DNA of 64,000 bases from the NCBI GenBank assembly GCA_015058575.1, contig SVBZ01000048.1, forward strand, positions 102,102 through 166,101, given 5' to 3'. The notes beneath the pieces are model-generated. The model saw only the letters and a list, made by a program, of their open reading frames with translations. It was not told where the DNA came from and did not search any database. Made by a program: the position numbers and the translations under genes. This document shows positions 27,077 through 35,706 of the stretch, in pieces. The stretch is from Pseudoselenomonas ruminantium. Its GTDB lineage: Bacteria; Bacillota; Negativicutes; Selenomonadales; Selenomonadaceae. Numbering within the stretch: position 1 is the stretch's first letter; each line of letters opens with the position of its first letter.

Positions 27077-28018
27077 ATGGCGAAGGATTTGAAAGAATTG
27101 CCTAAATTGCGCGATAGTATCAGCTACCTTTACGTGGAGCATTCGATAATCGATCAAGAGGATTCGTCAATTATTTTGCACCGTGGTAGTGAGGATGTAC
27201 CTGTTCCGGTCTCGTCTTTGACTTGTTTGATGTTAGGCCCGGGGACGAATATTACGCATGCGGCGATTAAGACGGCAACGGAAAATGGCTGTATGATTGT
27301 ATGGTGTGGGGAGCACTGTGCAAGATTTTATGCGGCAGGGCAGGGGGAGACACGCAGTGCCAAGAATACGCTGTTGCAGGCAAAATGCTGTATGGATGAA
27401 AAGCTGCATATGATTGTAGTCCGGCGGATGTATGAACTCCGTTTTCCTAAGATGGATTGTTCGCAGATGACTTTACAGCAGATTCGTGGGATGGAGGGCA
27501 TCCGGGTAAGAAAATCGTATCAAATGGCGGCGAAGATGTATGGAATCCCTTGGCATAAGCGCGATTATAAGAATACAGATTGGGATAGTTCTGATGCTGT
27601 GAATCGGGCGTTGTCATCAGCAAACAGTATCCTTTATAGTGTGTGTCAGGCAGCAATCTATTCTTTGGGGTATTCTTCGGCGTTAGGTTTCGTACATACA
27701 GGCAAGATGCTGTCTTTTGTCTATGATGTGGCAGATCTTTACAAGGCAGAGACTACGATTCCTGCAGCTTTTGAAGCAGTGAAGTTGGATGCGAAGCAGC
27801 CGGAAAAACATATACGAAAACTTTGCCGCAAATATTTTCACTCGGCAAAGCTTATGAAACGTATTGCACTGGATTTGGGCAAACTTTTTGAGGATCTGGA
27901 AAATGAACAGGTGGAGGCAAAAGATACGGGAGATCTTTGGGATGATCAATATGGTGCTGTCGATGGTGGCGTGAATTATGCGGGAGAGGTCGATGACGAT
28001 GTTAGTGATGGTGATTGA
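27077..28018 (+). CDS. cas1: CRISPR-associated endonuclease Cas1, type I-E
   Basis: 313 aa. The Cas1e pattern is present: LRDSISYLYVEHSIIDQ, GTNITHAAIKTATENGC, and the metal-binding region SALGFVHTGKMLSFVYDVADLYK with His and Asp residues. With Cas2 it forms the spacer integrase. The ATG at 27077 is preceded by GAGGAGGAGGGGG, which starts where the truncated last CRISPR repeat ends. No separate promoter is visible, so it is probably read through from array 1. The C-terminal about 30 residues are very acidic. Confidence 0.96.
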   Translation: MAKDLKELPKLRDSISYLYVEHSIIDQEDSSIILHRGSEDVPVPVSSLTCLMLGPGTNITHAAIKTATENGCMIVWCGEHCARFYAAGQGETRSAKNTLLQAKCCMDEKLHMIVVRRMYELRFPKMDCSQMTLQQIRGMEGIRVRKSYQMAAKMYGIPWHKRDYKNTDWDSSDAVNRALSSANSILYSVCQAAIYSLGYSSALGFVHTGKMLSFVYDVADLYKAETTIPAAFEAVKLDAKQPEKHIRKLCRKYFHSAKLMKRIALDLGKLFEDLENEQVEAKDTGDLWDDQYGAVDGGVNYAGEVDDDVSDGD

Positions 28019-28274
28019 TAATGCGCCGGCTAAATTACGCGGAGAATTGACCAAGTGGCTGATGGAAGTAAAGCCGGGGGTTTTTGTTGGACAAGTCAGT
28101 GCTATGGTTCGGGAGCGATTGTGGAATAAAGTATATGAGAATGAAAGATTTACCGGGGCTGTCATGCTTTATAGCATGAATACAGAGCAGGGCTTTGCCA
28201 TGGAGATGTGTGGCGATCCAAAACGCAGAGTCGTCGAAATCAATGGATTGCAATTGATAGGCGTACGGGGGTAG
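27993..28274 (+). CDS. cas2: CRISPR-associated Cas2, type I-E
   Basis: 93 aa. The sequence follows the Cas2e pattern: MLVMVIDNAPAKLRGELTKW, VKPGVFVGQVSAMVRERLW, and a C-terminal NGLQLIGVRG. It is the structural partner of Cas1 in adaptation. The start at 27993 has GGGAGAGG upstream and overlaps cas1 by 26 bases, so the pair is translationally coupled. Confidence 0.95.
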   Translation: MTMLVMVIDNAPAKLRGELTKWLMEVKPGVFVGQVSAMVRERLWNKVYENERFTGAVMLYSMNTEQGFAMEMCGDPKRRVVEINGLQLIGVRG

Positions 28275-28286
28275 GATTGTTCGTCC

Positions 28287-28316
28287 TTGTGGATGGTATA
28301 CGATGTATGCTAATAT
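28287..28316 (+). promoter_or_regulatory. Candidate promoter of the mini-CRISPR RNA
   Basis: TTGTGG, an 18-base spacer, TAATAT. It predicts a start near 28323, just before the degenerate repeat. Confidence 0.5.
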
Positions 28317-28322
28317 ATAAAT

Positions 28323-28416
28323 AATATAAATAATCTCATGCTAGTGGGGATGAACCGTTGTTTTTCTTTAAGAAATCAATGGAGGTATAAGACCCCATAG
28401 GTATGAGATTTTTTCT
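28323..28416 (+). ncRNA. crRNA-like regulatory RNA candidate (degenerate one-spacer mini-CRISPR)
   Basis: The 3' half of the CRISPR repeat, GTGGGGATGAACCG, is intact at 28344-28357, including the full 8-base handle. It is followed by 32 bases (28358-28389) and then by a decayed repeat in register at 28390. The flanks are complementary: 28332-28349 (AATCTCATGC...GTGGGG) pairs with 28393-28410 (CCCCATAGGTATGAGATT) over about 17 base pairs with two single-base bulges, and T residues follow at 28409-28414. A short RNA that terminates here would present the handle and pseudo-spacer in its loop. The architecture resembles CreA/CreR-type RNAs found beside cas operons; this is an inference. Confidence 0.55.
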
Positions 28417-28430
28417 TTAATAAGAACAAC

Positions 28431-28459
28431 TTGATTTTTATTTACGGACGTGCTAACAT
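28431..28459 (+). promoter_or_regulatory. Predicted promoter of the Cascade-cas3 operon
   Basis: TTGATT, a 17-base spacer, TAACAT. Inverted repeats GCTAACA (28452-28458, over the -10) and TGTTAGC (28521-28527, over the ribosome-binding site of cse1) flank the 5' region. The -35 box is the start of the best seed-like match to the upstream pseudo-spacer. Confidence 0.55.
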
Positions 28460-28539
28460 GCTGAATTAGAAAGAATGATTGCAATAGATAAGAAATAATC
28501 ACAAGATAAGACTTAATTCGTGTTAGCGAGGTGAATGAT

Positions 28540-30033
28540 ATGATATTTGATGTTCGGACGGAGCCGTGGATTCCAGTTCAGGATATGACGACGGGAGACG
28601 TTCGAGAAGTGGGCCTGCGCGAGCTTTTGGAGCATGCACAGGATTACCGGCAGATCAGCGGGGAGAATGCTATGGAAACGTATAGCATGTATCGCTTCCT
28701 GTCGGTTTTTTTATTGCGGGTCTATCAGCCGAAAGATTGGGAAACAAAATATGAGATGCTTGCAGAAGGCCGTTTTGCGATGAAACGAGTGAAGGATTAT
28801 TTCTGTCAGTGTGAGCTGGCTGGGGTAAGCTTTGATTTGTTTGATGCGGAGCGGCCTTTTCTGCAAGCGATACCAAATGATGCATACGATGCGGAGAAAA
28901 ATGTGAAATCGATTGCCGGCTTAGATGGAACGCGGGCGAGTGGCAACAATTCGATTCATCATGACCATACGTTAGAAGCTGAGGCGACGATGACGCCAGC
29001 GCAGGCAATGCGGGGGCTTTTGACCGCACAGATTTTTGTCACGGCTATGTCAGGCGGGTATCCCTCCAATGTGTATGGTGCGCCGCCGATGTTTTTCCTG
29101 CCCGAAGGCAGGAATCTTTTTGAAACATTGGTCTTATCGATGCCAGCAGCGAAAAAGGAAGATAGCGGCAAACCTGTCTGGGAGAATCCGCGGGAAATCA
29201 TACCGAAGGCTGATGTAGCAACGGCAGATCAATTATATGGGATGCTGTTTCCTGCCCGGCGCATCCGCCTTTGTCCGCCGGAGGAGGGGATGGTTCGCAG
29301 GATGTATTATCAGCCCGGGCTGCACTTTATCGGTTTTGCTGGTTGGGAAGATCCGCATGTAGCGCGGCGGCCGAATAAAGATGGCGATTTTGTGTCAATC
29401 AAACCGTCGCTGGATCGGGAACCATGGCGCAATTTGATTTCACTGAATCAATTTTATGCAAAGGGAGCCCCCTCTGTGCTACGCGATTTTGCGGAGATAT
29501 TGCGGGAGGATAATCGTCATGATATGCCAGTCATGATGTTTGGCCTGGCTACGTCGAATGCATCGCTATTAGGCTTGCAGCAAGGAAAAATCCATTTGGA
29601 TAACCGCATCGTGGCCGATGCAGAAAAGGTGGAGGCGTTGGTTAAAGCATTAGGCCTGGTCGAGGCCTTTGGACGTCAGCTGAGCAGTAAGAATAATGGA
29701 ATCGTGGCAATCATAGCGCCAGAAAACAGCAGCCGCGGCCAGCATGAAGCAGACGCTTATCGTCACCGTTATTTTGCATATTGTGAGGGGAAAGTTCCTG
29801 GTTATATGGATGAATTAGCGCAGGCGGCAAGTTTGGACGATTATCGTGTGCTGAAACGAAAATGGCAACAACTGTTATTGACAGGAGTTAGTGACATTGT
29901 CCAAGAAGCGGAGCATAGGTATTGTTTCCGTGCGGCAGATTTAGTCCGTGCGCAGCAACAGGAACGATTCTTGTTCGGAAAGCTTTACAAAATTTTACGA
30001 GAGGCGGGATATTGTGCAGACGATGAAGAGTAA
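28540..30033 (+). CDS. casA: Cascade large subunit Cse1/CasA (Cas8e)
   Basis: 497 aa. The N-terminus FDVRTEPWIPVQDMTTG is the Cse1 hallmark, followed by LRELLEHAQDYRQI and a PAQAMRGLLTAQIF block. Cse1 recognises the PAM and recruits Cas3. The ATG at 28540 has GCGAGG eight bases upstream; a GTG at 28531 is in frame but overlaps that site. First gene of the effector operon cse1-cse2-cas7-cas5-cas6e-cas3. Confidence 0.93.
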   Translation: MIFDVRTEPWIPVQDMTTGDVREVGLRELLEHAQDYRQISGENAMETYSMYRFLSVFLLRVYQPKDWETKYEMLAEGRFAMKRVKDYFCQCELAGVSFDLFDAERPFLQAIPNDAYDAEKNVKSIAGLDGTRASGNNSIHHDHTLEAEATMTPAQAMRGLLTAQIFVTAMSGGYPSNVYGAPPMFFLPEGRNLFETLVLSMPAAKKEDSGKPVWENPREIIPKADVATADQLYGMLFPARRIRLCPPEEGMVRRMYYQPGLHFIGFAGWEDPHVARRPNKDGDFVSIKPSLDREPWRNLISLNQFYAKGAPSVLRDFAEILREDNRHDMPVMMFGLATSNASLLGLQQGKIHLDNRIVADAEKVEALVKALGLVEAFGRQLSSKNNGIVAIIAPENSSRGQHEADAYRHRYFAYCEGKVPGYMDELAQAASLDDYRVLKRKWQQLLLTGVSDIVQEAEHRYCFRAADLVRAQQQERFLFGKLYKILREAGYCADDEE

Positions 30034-30526
30034 TAAATCAGAATGGCTGCTAAATGCGCAGGAGTTGCTGCGTTCGCGTCCTGCTGATATAGTGGCTTTG
30101 CGGCGGGCGGCTGGCCGGACGTTATCCACGGCAGGAGCAGCGGCGCTGAGTGCATTTTATCGGCTTTATCCGGATGGACGGGAAGAAGAGAAACAGTTTG
30201 CAACGATATGTTTGATGTGTTTATGGCGGGAAGATGAATGGGATAGGGGCCAATCTATTCCTAAAGCGGTCAAAAGCAGTCTCACGGCAGAGCAGCAGCA
30301 GGAATTTCCCCGCCGCTTGCAAGTTTTGCTGGACATGCCGTGGGACACGACAGGGTATTTTATCGGGAAACTGTATCGCGTTGCCAGATTTTGCCGCAGC
30401 AAAGGGAATGTAATCAGTGCCCAGAACCTGTTGCGTGATTTGCACAGCTGGGATCATCCCGACCATTTTATCCAGCGGAATTGGGTGAAAGAATTTTATC
30501 AGGTGGAGCGTAAAGGAGAGAAATGA
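30014..30526 (+). CDS. casB: Cascade small subunit Cse2/CasB
   Basis: About 170 aa, helical and basic, with the Cse2 pattern: DIVALRRAAGRTLSTAGAAA near the N-terminus and FPRRLQVLLDMPW in the middle. It stabilises crRNA and displaced DNA strand in Cascade. The start is either GTG at 30014 (GAGG nine bases upstream) or ATG at 30023. It overlaps cse1 by 20 bases and cas7 by 4 bases. Confidence 0.9.
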   Translation: MQTMKSNKSEWLLNAQELLRSRPADIVALRRAAGRTLSTAGAAALSAFYRLYPDGREEEKQFATICLMCLWREDEWDRGQSIPKAVKSSLTAEQQQEFPRRLQVLLDMPWDTTGYFIGKLYRVARFCRSKGNVISAQNLLRDLHSWDHPDHFIQRNWVKEFYQVERKGEK

Positions 30527-31677
30527 CGATGTTACTTGAAATTCACATGTTAAAAAATTATCCTGCTACGAATCTGAATCGTGATGACATGGGAGCACCA
30601 AAATCGTGTATGTTTGGCGGTGTACAGCGCTCGCGGATTTCCAGCCAGTGCCTCAAACGCAGCTGGCGTGTGTCGCCGCTCTTCCAAAAGGAAATGGCCG
30701 GTCATTTAGGCGTCAGGACGCGGAAGATGCCGCAGCTGGTCAAAAATCGCTTGTTGGAAATGGGCGTGGCAGAAGAAATGGCACTGGCAGTTGAGAAGAA
30801 GCTGACAGGATTTGCCAATAAGGCTGGCAAAGAACGCGACGATGGGATAACGAGCCAGATAGTCCTTTATGCACCGGAAGATATCCAAGCAATAGCGGAT
30901 GCGGTAAAGGTGCATATTGATGAAGCAAAAGATGCGAAAGCTTTTACCAAAATAAAGGCGACAGATATAGAAAAAAGTGTTACAGGGGCTGGGGGGCGGC
31001 CTGTTTCCTTGGATATTGCCCTGTTCGGCCGCATGGTGACGTCGACAGCTTTCGCCGATGTGGAGGCTGCGATGCAGGTTGCACATGCGTTTTCAACGAA
31101 TCGTGTCATCATGGAATCCGATTTCTTTGTGGCGATGGATGATATGATCGATGGGCAGGAAGAACTCGGGGCAGGTATGATGGATAATGTCGACTATAAT
31201 TCCTCCTGTTATTATATCTATGCATCGCTGGATATGGATAAATTGCTGGCTAATCTAAAAAATGCGGAGAACCCCGAAGCGCTCGTGGAGGCAGTTATTC
31301 CTTCGTTACTGCGTACGATGGCTTATAGTAATCCTAGCGGAAAACAAAATTCGTTTGCCGGCAATGTGCTGCCAGCGGCTGTTTTAGTGGAGTGCAAAGA
31401 TTATCCGGTACCAGTCAGCTATGCCAATGCCTTTGCGAAACCAGCCAAAGCATCGGCAAATACGGATTTGGTCGAGGATAGTATTGCTAAATTGCAGCAG
31501 CACGTCTTGGCAACGGCTAAGGCATTCCCGTCGCTTTCCACTGCCCATCGCGTGTGGTTTGATGCCAGCGGTATAGCTGCGGAGCAGGATGACCTCTGGC
31601 GGGATAATCTCAAGGTAGAGACTGCGCAAAATTATGATGAATTGATAGAGATGGTTCGTGCTTTTTTGCAGAAATAA
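30523..31677 (+). CDS. casC: Cascade backbone subunit Cas7e/CasC
   Basis: 384 aa. The N-terminus EIHMLKNYPATNLNRDDMG and SRISSQCLKRSWR are the Cas7e signature, and SLDIALFGRMV with FSTNRVIMESDFFVAMDD follow. Six copies form the crRNA backbone in known I-E complexes. The start ATG overlaps the cse2 stop. Confidence 0.95.
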   Translation: MTMLLEIHMLKNYPATNLNRDDMGAPKSCMFGGVQRSRISSQCLKRSWRVSPLFQKEMAGHLGVRTRKMPQLVKNRLLEMGVAEEMALAVEKKLTGFANKAGKERDDGITSQIVLYAPEDIQAIADAVKVHIDEAKDAKAFTKIKATDIEKSVTGAGGRPVSLDIALFGRMVTSTAFADVEAAMQVAHAFSTNRVIMESDFFVAMDDMIDGQEELGAGMMDNVDYNSSCYYIYASLDMDKLLANLKNAENPEALVEAVIPSLLRTMAYSNPSGKQNSFAGNVLPAAVLVECKDYPVPVSYANAFAKPAKASANTDLVEDSIAKLQQHVLATAKAFPSLSTAHRVWFDASGIAAEQDDLWRDNLKVETAQNYDELIEMVRAFLQK

Positions 31678-31690
31678 GGGGTTGACAGCT

Positions 31691-32374
31691 ATGAGTACAA
31701 TCCCAATCTTAGTCTTGCGTTTAGAGGGTGTTTTGCAGAGCTGGGGCGAGCGGAGTAAATGGGATTACAGGGATTCGGCAAGCCTGCCGACGAAATCCGG
31801 AATCGTGGGCCTGCTCGGCTGTGCTTCCGGACTGGAACGCGATGACATACGGCTGGCAGAATGGAATCAAAAGCTTCATGTCGCTGTGCGGGCAGACCGT
31901 CAGGGAACGGAACTGATAGATTTCCATACGGTGCGGTCGTTGCAGCTGATGACTGCCCAGGGGACAATGCGCAATAAAAAGGGAGAATATGGGACTTTGG
32001 TGACGCATCGTACCTATATACAAGATGCCTGTTACACGGTTTTTGTTCAAGGGGAAGAGAACCTGCTGATGCATCTTAAAGAATCCTTGCAAAAGCCGAA
32101 GTGGCCGATTTTTTTAGGCCGTAAAAGCTGTGTGCCCTCGCGGCCGGTCCTTGAGGGGATAACAAGGGAGTATTCGTCATTGCTGGAGGCTGCTGAGAAG
32201 CTGCCATTGGCTGCTGGCTGTCAGGCGCGGGACTGTTTGGTGGAATGGGAATCTATCGATGGTGGTATGGGCTTGGAGCGCCAAGATGTGAATTGTGGTG
32301 GCCGTTCCTTCCATACGCGCTTGGTTTCACGCAAAATCATCCATAAGGAGGCGGCGGTTGATGTATCTGAGTAA
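31691..32374 (+). CDS. casD: Cascade subunit Cas5e/CasD
   Basis: 227 aa RAMP-fold protein. The pattern VLRLEGVLQSWGERSKW and SLPTKSGIVGLLGCASG is characteristic of Cas5e, which caps the 5' handle of the crRNA. It begins 13 bases after cas7 with an AGGGG site and overlaps cas6e by 14 bases. Confidence 0.94.
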   Translation: MSTIPILVLRLEGVLQSWGERSKWDYRDSASLPTKSGIVGLLGCASGLERDDIRLAEWNQKLHVAVRADRQGTELIDFHTVRSLQLMTAQGTMRNKKGEYGTLVTHRTYIQDACYTVFVQGEENLLMHLKESLQKPKWPIFLGRKSCVPSRPVLEGITREYSSLLEAAEKLPLAAGCQARDCLVEWESIDGGMGLERQDVNCGGRSFHTRLVSRKIIHKEAAVDVSE

Positions 32375-32975
32375 GTTTCATTTGGATATCCGCAATGTCA
32401 TGATGCGGAAATGTCTGGCTGATTGCCAGATCATGCATCGCAGTGTGCAGCGATTGTTTCATTGCAGCCGCGAGGAGAGTGGTACGTTATACCGCATAGA
32501 TACGCAGCGGCTGAATATCTATATCTGGTCAAAAATCGCGCCGGATATTACGGATATTCCCGAGGGAATGGAATTTTTGGGGGTAAAGAATCTCCAAGGA
32601 ATGGAGGAGGCTTTGCAGCCGGGAAGGTGTTTCCGGTTTGATATTTTGGCGGCACCAACTAAGAAAGTTCCGCGCCGAGGGGGAAACAGCCAGCGGCGTT
32701 TTTTGCGGACACCGGCTGAACGTATGGACTGGCTTCGCCGCAAAGGGGAGCAGTATGGATTTGCTATCCTTTGTGTGCAGGAAGGCAAGAAGGATATAGC
32801 AACGGGAAAGCACGATGATGCGCATGGTGGAAGGATGAAAGATCAAGCGGTGCTGTTCCAAGGCCTGCTGAAAATCACCCAGCGGGACTTATTCTGTAAG
32901 TGTTGGCGCAATGGCTTGGGGCCTGGTAAAGCCTATGGCCGTGGCATGTTATTGCTAAAAGCCGCGCAGGTTTGA
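32361..32975 (+). CDS. casE: CRISPR RNA endonuclease Cas6e/CasE
   Basis: 204 aa. The N-terminus YLSKFHLDIRN with a nearby His-containing MHRSVQRLF block, and the C-terminal Gly-rich loop GLGPGKAYGRGMLLLK, match Cas6e. It cuts pre-crRNA at the 3' base of the repeat hairpin and stays bound. AAGGAGGCGGCGG precedes the ATG. Confidence 0.93.
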   Translation: MYLSKFHLDIRNVMMRKCLADCQIMHRSVQRLFHCSREESGTLYRIDTQRLNIYIWSKIAPDITDIPEGMEFLGVKNLQGMEEALQPGRCFRFDILAAPTKKVPRRGGNSQRRFLRTPAERMDWLRRKGEQYGFAILCVQEGKKDIATGKHDDAHGGRMKDQAVLFQGLLKITQRDLFCKCWRNGLGPGKAYGRGMLLLKAAQV

Positions 32976-33000
32976 ACGGCAGCAGTCAGGAGTCACAGCT

Positions 33001-35595
33001 ATGGACGAAGAATTATATCAGTCGTTGCAAGACAGCATCTGGGCCAAAAGCGATCCGTATAAACCGCTATGGATGCATTTGCTCGAGACAGGTGTAGCAG
33101 CGCAGTCTTTGCTGAAAGACGGGAGCTTTCGCCCTTTGGCGGCAGAATTGCAGCGGTATTTGCCTTTGGATGAGCAGCAAGTGTATCGCTGGGTGGGGTA
33201 TATGGCTGCGGTTCATGATATCGGCAAGGCTTTTCCTGCGTTCCAGCAGCAGGCAGAGGGAAGCAAAAGTGCGGCCGTACTGAAACAGGCCGGGCTGCTA
33301 TGTCCGGATGCCAAGGGATTCCGCCATGAAGTATATGGCGAGGAAAAACTCTATCGGCTATGGAAAGAACAGGGACTTTTTGGCGGTATGCGCGAACGGC
33401 ATCGGATGGCAGCAGTGATTGGCAGGCATCATCAGGGAAAACATGAAACGCCTTTGAGCAGAGGGTATGGTTGGGAGGATTTGCGGGAAAAGATATGGAC
33501 GCGCTTGCAGATGAAACTCGAAAAGCAGATGCGCGAAATATTTCAGCCGGAAAATGTCCTTCCCGCGCATTATGATGCCGTCTGCATGCTGCTGCTGGGT
33601 GTCATTGTGACAGCCGATTGGATTGCCTCGGGGGATGAATTTGCGGATTTATCTGCGGGGCGCACGGTGGAGCAGGTGATTGCAGATACGGAACGGATCA
33701 TGCGGCGATTCCTGCAGCAGAACCATCTGTGTCATCATCCCCCACGTACAGAAATCGATTGCTTTACGAAACTATGGCCGCAGATTCCGGCGGCGGGAAT
33801 GCGCCCCTTACAAAAGACAATCGAAGCGGCCTTGGCTGATGAAAAAGAGATGCCATTGGCGGTAATCTTGGAGGCACCGATGGGTTGCGGAAAGACAGAA
33901 GCAGGGCTATACGCAGCCTGCCGGTTGGCACAGCGCTGGGGTAAGGAAGGCTTTTATGTGGCACTTCCGACCTCGGCGACAGCGAATCAAATGGTAGGGC
34001 GGATGAATGCGATGCTGGCAGGGCTGAAAGACCCGCAGGCGAAACTGATGCATGGTATGGCCTGGCTGCAGGATGAAACTGAGAGGTCTTTTCGAACAGA
34101 AGATGCCACCGAAGCGGAACTATGGACTTCGCCGATGCGACGGGGGCTTATTTCGCCATTTGCCGTGGGAACGATTGACCAGGTAATGATGGCAGCCATG
34201 AAGGTAAAATATGGCTGCCTGCGGCTCGCTGGTCTGGCTCAGAAGGTACTGATCATAGATGAACTGCATTCCTATGACGCGTATATGAGTAGCATCATAG
34301 AGAAACTGCTTTGCTGGTGCCGGGTATTGCATATCCCTGTGGTTATGCTGTCAGCGACACTTCCGGCAAGCAGTAAGGAAAAGTTTGCCGCATGTTATGC
34401 GTACGAAGAAGGTCTGTTGGATTCGGCAACATATCCGGCGGTTACCCTGCTATACGATGATAAAATGCCAAGACAGATAGCGGTGGCGGGTGGTCAAGCG
34501 GAAACGAAAGTAACGATAGATTGTCAGCCACTATTAGGGGATACGGATAAGATTGCAGAGCTTGTAGAGCAAAAAGCTGCAGTGGGTGGTTGTACCTGTG
34601 TATTGGTGAATACGGTAAAAGAGGCGCAGGAAACATACCGAGCCATACGCAAGCGCTTGCCGGAATATCCTGCCATTTTATTTCATGCCAGATTCCATGC
34701 GAAACGTCGGAATGAGATTGAGCAGGAGTGCTTAGAAAAATTAAGCACCGATAAGAAAAAGCGTCCGCAAAAGTTGATTGTGGTAGCGACACAGGTAGTG
34801 GAACAGTCGTTGGATTTAGATTTTGACTATATGATTTCGGCAATCTGTCCGATAGACCTTTTGCTGCAACGCATGGGAAGATTATGGCGGCATAAAGATA
34901 CGCTGCGGCCGCCAGGCATAGATTCTCCGCACATGACAGTTTTGGTGCCGAATGACGATGACTATGGCAGTACCGGTTTTGTTTATTATGAGCTATTATT
35001 GCAGCGAACAAAGGAAGAACTGCATAAGCTTACGGAAATCTGTTTGCCGCGCGATATTCCCATTTTGGTGCAGCGGGTATATGAAGGTGCACCGACGACT
35101 GAGGAGCAACTAGAGGCATGGATGTCATATGGCATGGATAAGGAGGTGAAGGAAGGCGCTGCAAAAATAAAAGAACTGCCATTGCCTATGACTGATGCGT
35201 TTTGTTTGTATGGTGGCGATGAAGACATTTTCTCAGACAATGAAGTGGATTTTATGGCGGCGAAAACACGCTTGGGAGAAGCCAGCGTACGCATCGCAGT
35301 CATTCCACACGAAGAATTCGAATGTTTGCCCGCAAATGGCAAAGTGCGCCGTAAACAGGCCAAGGAGATATTAGGCCGGAGCGTGAGTGCAGCGGCAAAA
35401 AATATACAACCAGAAAAACTTACTTGCCGCAATGGCGAAAAGCCTTGGAAAGGCGAAGGACTATTGCAAGGCTTGTTCGTTTTTCCCGGTGATGATGGCC
35501 GCTGCGAATTCGCTAATGGCAGCTGGTTGGAGCTCAATCATGAATATGGCTTGCTTATGGATGGAAATTTGACATTTGACAAGTCAAAAAATTGA
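33001..35595 (+). CDS. cas3: CRISPR-associated nuclease-helicase Cas3 (I-E)
   Basis: 864 aa. The N-terminal HD nuclease shows AAVHDIGKAFPAFQ near residue 75 and GRHHQGKHETP later. The SF2 helicase part shows Walker A APMGCGKTEAGL near residue 295, the DExH box IIDELHSYD, VVATQVVEQSLDLDFD, and motif VI QRMGRLWRH. It degrades DNA bound by Cascade. Its position last in the operon, after cas6e, is unusual for I-E, where cas3 is normally first. The stop codon lies inside a pair of TTGAC-NN-GTCAA palindromes. Confidence 0.96.
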   Translation: MDEELYQSLQDSIWAKSDPYKPLWMHLLETGVAAQSLLKDGSFRPLAAELQRYLPLDEQQVYRWVGYMAAVHDIGKAFPAFQQQAEGSKSAAVLKQAGLLCPDAKGFRHEVYGEEKLYRLWKEQGLFGGMRERHRMAAVIGRHHQGKHETPLSRGYGWEDLREKIWTRLQMKLEKQMREIFQPENVLPAHYDAVCMLLLGVIVTADWIASGDEFADLSAGRTVEQVIADTERIMRRFLQQNHLCHHPPRTEIDCFTKLWPQIPAAGMRPLQKTIEAALADEKEMPLAVILEAPMGCGKTEAGLYAACRLAQRWGKEGFYVALPTSATANQMVGRMNAMLAGLKDPQAKLMHGMAWLQDETERSFRTEDATEAELWTSPMRRGLISPFAVGTIDQVMMAAMKVKYGCLRLAGLAQKVLIIDELHSYDAYMSSIIEKLLCWCRVLHIPVVMLSATLPASSKEKFAACYAYEEGLLDSATYPAVTLLYDDKMPRQIAVAGGQAETKVTIDCQPLLGDTDKIAELVEQKAAVGGCTCVLVNTVKEAQETYRAIRKRLPEYPAILFHARFHAKRRNEIEQECLEKLSTDKKKRPQKLIVVATQVVEQSLDLDFDYMISAICPIDLLLQRMGRLWRHKDTLRPPGIDSPHMTVLVPNDDDYGSTGFVYYELLLQRTKEELHKLTEICLPRDIPILVQRVYEGAPTTEEQLEAWMSYGMDKEVKEGAAKIKELPLPMTDAFCLYGGDEDIFSDNEVDFMAAKTRLGEASVRIAVIPHEEFECLPANGKVRRKQAKEILGRSVSAAAKNIQPEKLTCRNGEKPWKGEGLLQGLFVFPGDDGRCEFANGSWLELNHEYGLLMDGNLTFDKSKN

Positions 35596-35603
35596 CAAGT
35601 CAA
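35576..35603 (+). repeat. Tandem pair of the palindrome TTGACAAGTCAA
   Basis: Two perfect copies at 35576-35587 and 35592-35603 span the cas3 stop codon just before the array 2 leader promoter. The same palindrome type recurs in the injection locus. Confidence 0.8.
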
Positions 35604-35613
35604 TAAGCTGATA

Positions 35614-35706
35614 TTGACATTAATAGTGCAAAATAATAAGATTGAGTCAGACACATAGCGGTAAGTTTTTGCCGGAGAATGGCGTAATTAAGCCATTTCT
35701 TCTAGT
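35614..35706 (+). promoter_or_regulatory. CRISPR array 2 leader with promoter
   Basis: TTGACA, a 17-base spacer, TAAGAT, then TTGAGTCAGACACATAGC and an AATGGC...ATTAA...GCCATT inverted repeat, ending in CTAGT. It is 93 bases long and aligns without gaps with the array 1 leader at both ends. Confidence 0.85.
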
